Source: Fen-1258 sp027348115 (GTDB lineage: Bacteria > Bacteroidota > Ignavibacteria > Ignavibacteriales > Melioribacteraceae). From it: a stretch of 15,688 nucleotides of DNA. The notes below the pieces were generated by a model. It searched no databases. It saw only the letters and a list, made by a program, of their open reading frames with translations, and was not told the DNA's origin. The DNA lies in NCBI GenBank assembly GCA_027348115.1, contig DAIEQA010000151.1:1-15688 (forward strand). The letters are read 5' to 3'. Shown piece by piece: positions 14,917 through 15,688 of this stretch. The position numbers and the translations under genes are program-made. How positions within the stretch are numbered: the first letter of the stretch is position 1; each line of letters begins with the position of its first letter.

Positions 14917-15688
14917 ATGAGCGAACGAATTATTATCTTCGACACAACTTTACGGGACGGCGAACAATCGCCGGGCGCATCATTGAATGTTTATGAAAAA
15001 CTAGAGATTGCACGCCAGCTAGCAAAACTAAATGTTGATGTAATTGAAGCGGGATTTCCTGTTTCGTCGCCGACTCAATTTGAAGCGGTAAAAAGAATCG
15101 CCGACGAATCGGAAGTTATAATTGCGGGTCTGTCTCGCGCGAAAGAGATAGATATTAAAACCGCGTTCGATGCTTTGCGAAATGCCAAGCATCCAAGGAT
15201 TCATACTTTCTCAAGCACATCCGATATTCATATTCTCGGCAAATTTGGCGACAGCAAATACGGCGCTTCTCTTGAAGAGAAGAGAAAGACCGTGTTGAAA
15301 ATGTCCTACGACGCAGTAGCATACGCGAAAACCTTTTGCGACGACGTTGAGTTTTCTGCCGAAGATGCCGGAAGAACGGATATCGGTTATCTTGCCGATG
15401 TAATTGAAACGGCAATTGAAGCAGGTGCTACAACAGTCAATATTCCCGATACTACAGGTTATACATTTCCCTCGGAGTTTGGATGGAAGATAGCCGAGCT
15501 TAAACGCCGCGTAAAAAATATCGACAAAGCAATTATCAGTGTTCATTGTCACAACGATCTCGGCTTGGCTGTTGCAAATTCCATTGTTGGAATTGAGAAC
15601 GGCGCCCGCCAGGTTGAGTGTACCGTTAACGGTATAGGCGAACGCGCAGGTAATGCATCGCTTGAAGAAATTGTTATGGCTCTTAAGG
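14917..15688 (+). CDS. leuA: 2-isopropylmalate synthase, N-terminal part (3' end outside window)
   Basis: Condenses acetyl-CoA with 2-ketoisovalerate, the committed leucine step. AAGGTG (14906–14911) lies 5 nt before the ATG, 45 nt after leuB. About 257 residues, the catalytic TIM barrel, are in the window and the frame stays open to base 15688. The first signature is IIFDTTLRDGEQSPGASLNV; others are EAGFPVSSPTQFEAV, HTFSSTSDIH, DDVEFSAEDAGRTD, NIPDTTGYTFP and the metal motif VHCHNDLGLAVANS, followed by NGIGERAGNASLEE. This order and spelling match type I LeuA better than citramalate or homocitrate synthases. The C-terminal leucine-binding allosteric domain that would settle this is beyond the window. 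Confidence 0.93.
   Translation, partial: MSERIIIFDTTLRDGEQSPGASLNVYEKLEIARQLAKLNVDVIEAGFPVSSPTQFEAVKRIADESEVIIAGLSRAKEIDIKTAFDALRNAKHPRIHTFSSTSDIHILGKFGDSKYGASLEEKRKTVLKMSYDAVAYAKTFCDDVEFSAEDAGRTDIGYLADVIETAIEAGATTVNIPDTTGYTFPSEFGWKIAELKRRVKNIDKAIISVHCHNDLGLAVANSIVGIENGARQVECTVNGIGERAGNASLEEIVMALK

Overview
The window reads as chromosome of a moderately AT-rich Gram-negative bacterium from the Bacteroidota–Chlorobiota–Ignavibacteriota group, most likely an Ignavibacteria-type lineage. This is inference. It rests on a TonB-dependent outer-membrane receptor, secreted proteins with carboxypeptidase-regulatory and TlpA-like domains, and promoter-like boxes of the Bacteroidetes TAnnTTTG form. Clear Shine-Dalgarno sites precede most genes, which is unlike typical Bacteroidia. 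I see no mobile element, CRISPR array, tRNA or rRNA.

Left part (1–6800), envelope and sugar functions. A TonB-dependent receptor enters from upstream and ends at 2181, followed by a strong intrinsic terminator. A secreted multidomain protein follows (2381–4027). Its C-terminal thioredoxin fold has lost both cysteines of the CxxC site. An exported GH2 beta-mannosidase (4201–6762) is convergent to it.

Middle (6763–8549). A divergent intergenic region with a perfect 9-bp inverted repeat precedes the ammonium transporter gene amtB (7036–8340). No P-II gene is visible beside it.

Right part (8500–15688), a branched-chain amino-acid operon: ilvD-ilvB-ilvN-ilvC-leuB-leuA, all on the + strand with short gaps or overlaps (23, 1, 10, -4 and 45 nt). 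leuA is cut by the window end. Together these supply acetolactate synthase (large and small subunits), ketol-acid reductoisomerase and dihydroxy-acid dehydratase for Ile/Val, and two steps of the Leu branch; leuC and leuD are not seen here.

The most interesting element is the 5' leader of this operon. An unlisted 51-codon ORF (8550–8705) with its own promoter-like boxes and Shine-Dalgarno site encodes a peptide in which 20 of the last 30 residues are Ile, Leu or Val. Its 3' half folds into a long hairpin (8658–8723), and the hairpin's 3' arm can instead pair with 8760–8769 just before ilvD. This is the layout of ribosome-mediated attenuation by branched-chain aminoacyl-tRNA supply. The terminator half is weak by eye and needs testing. 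A second notable point is that ketol-acid reductoisomerase has Ala at residue 190, where the family has a catalytic Mg-binding Asp.
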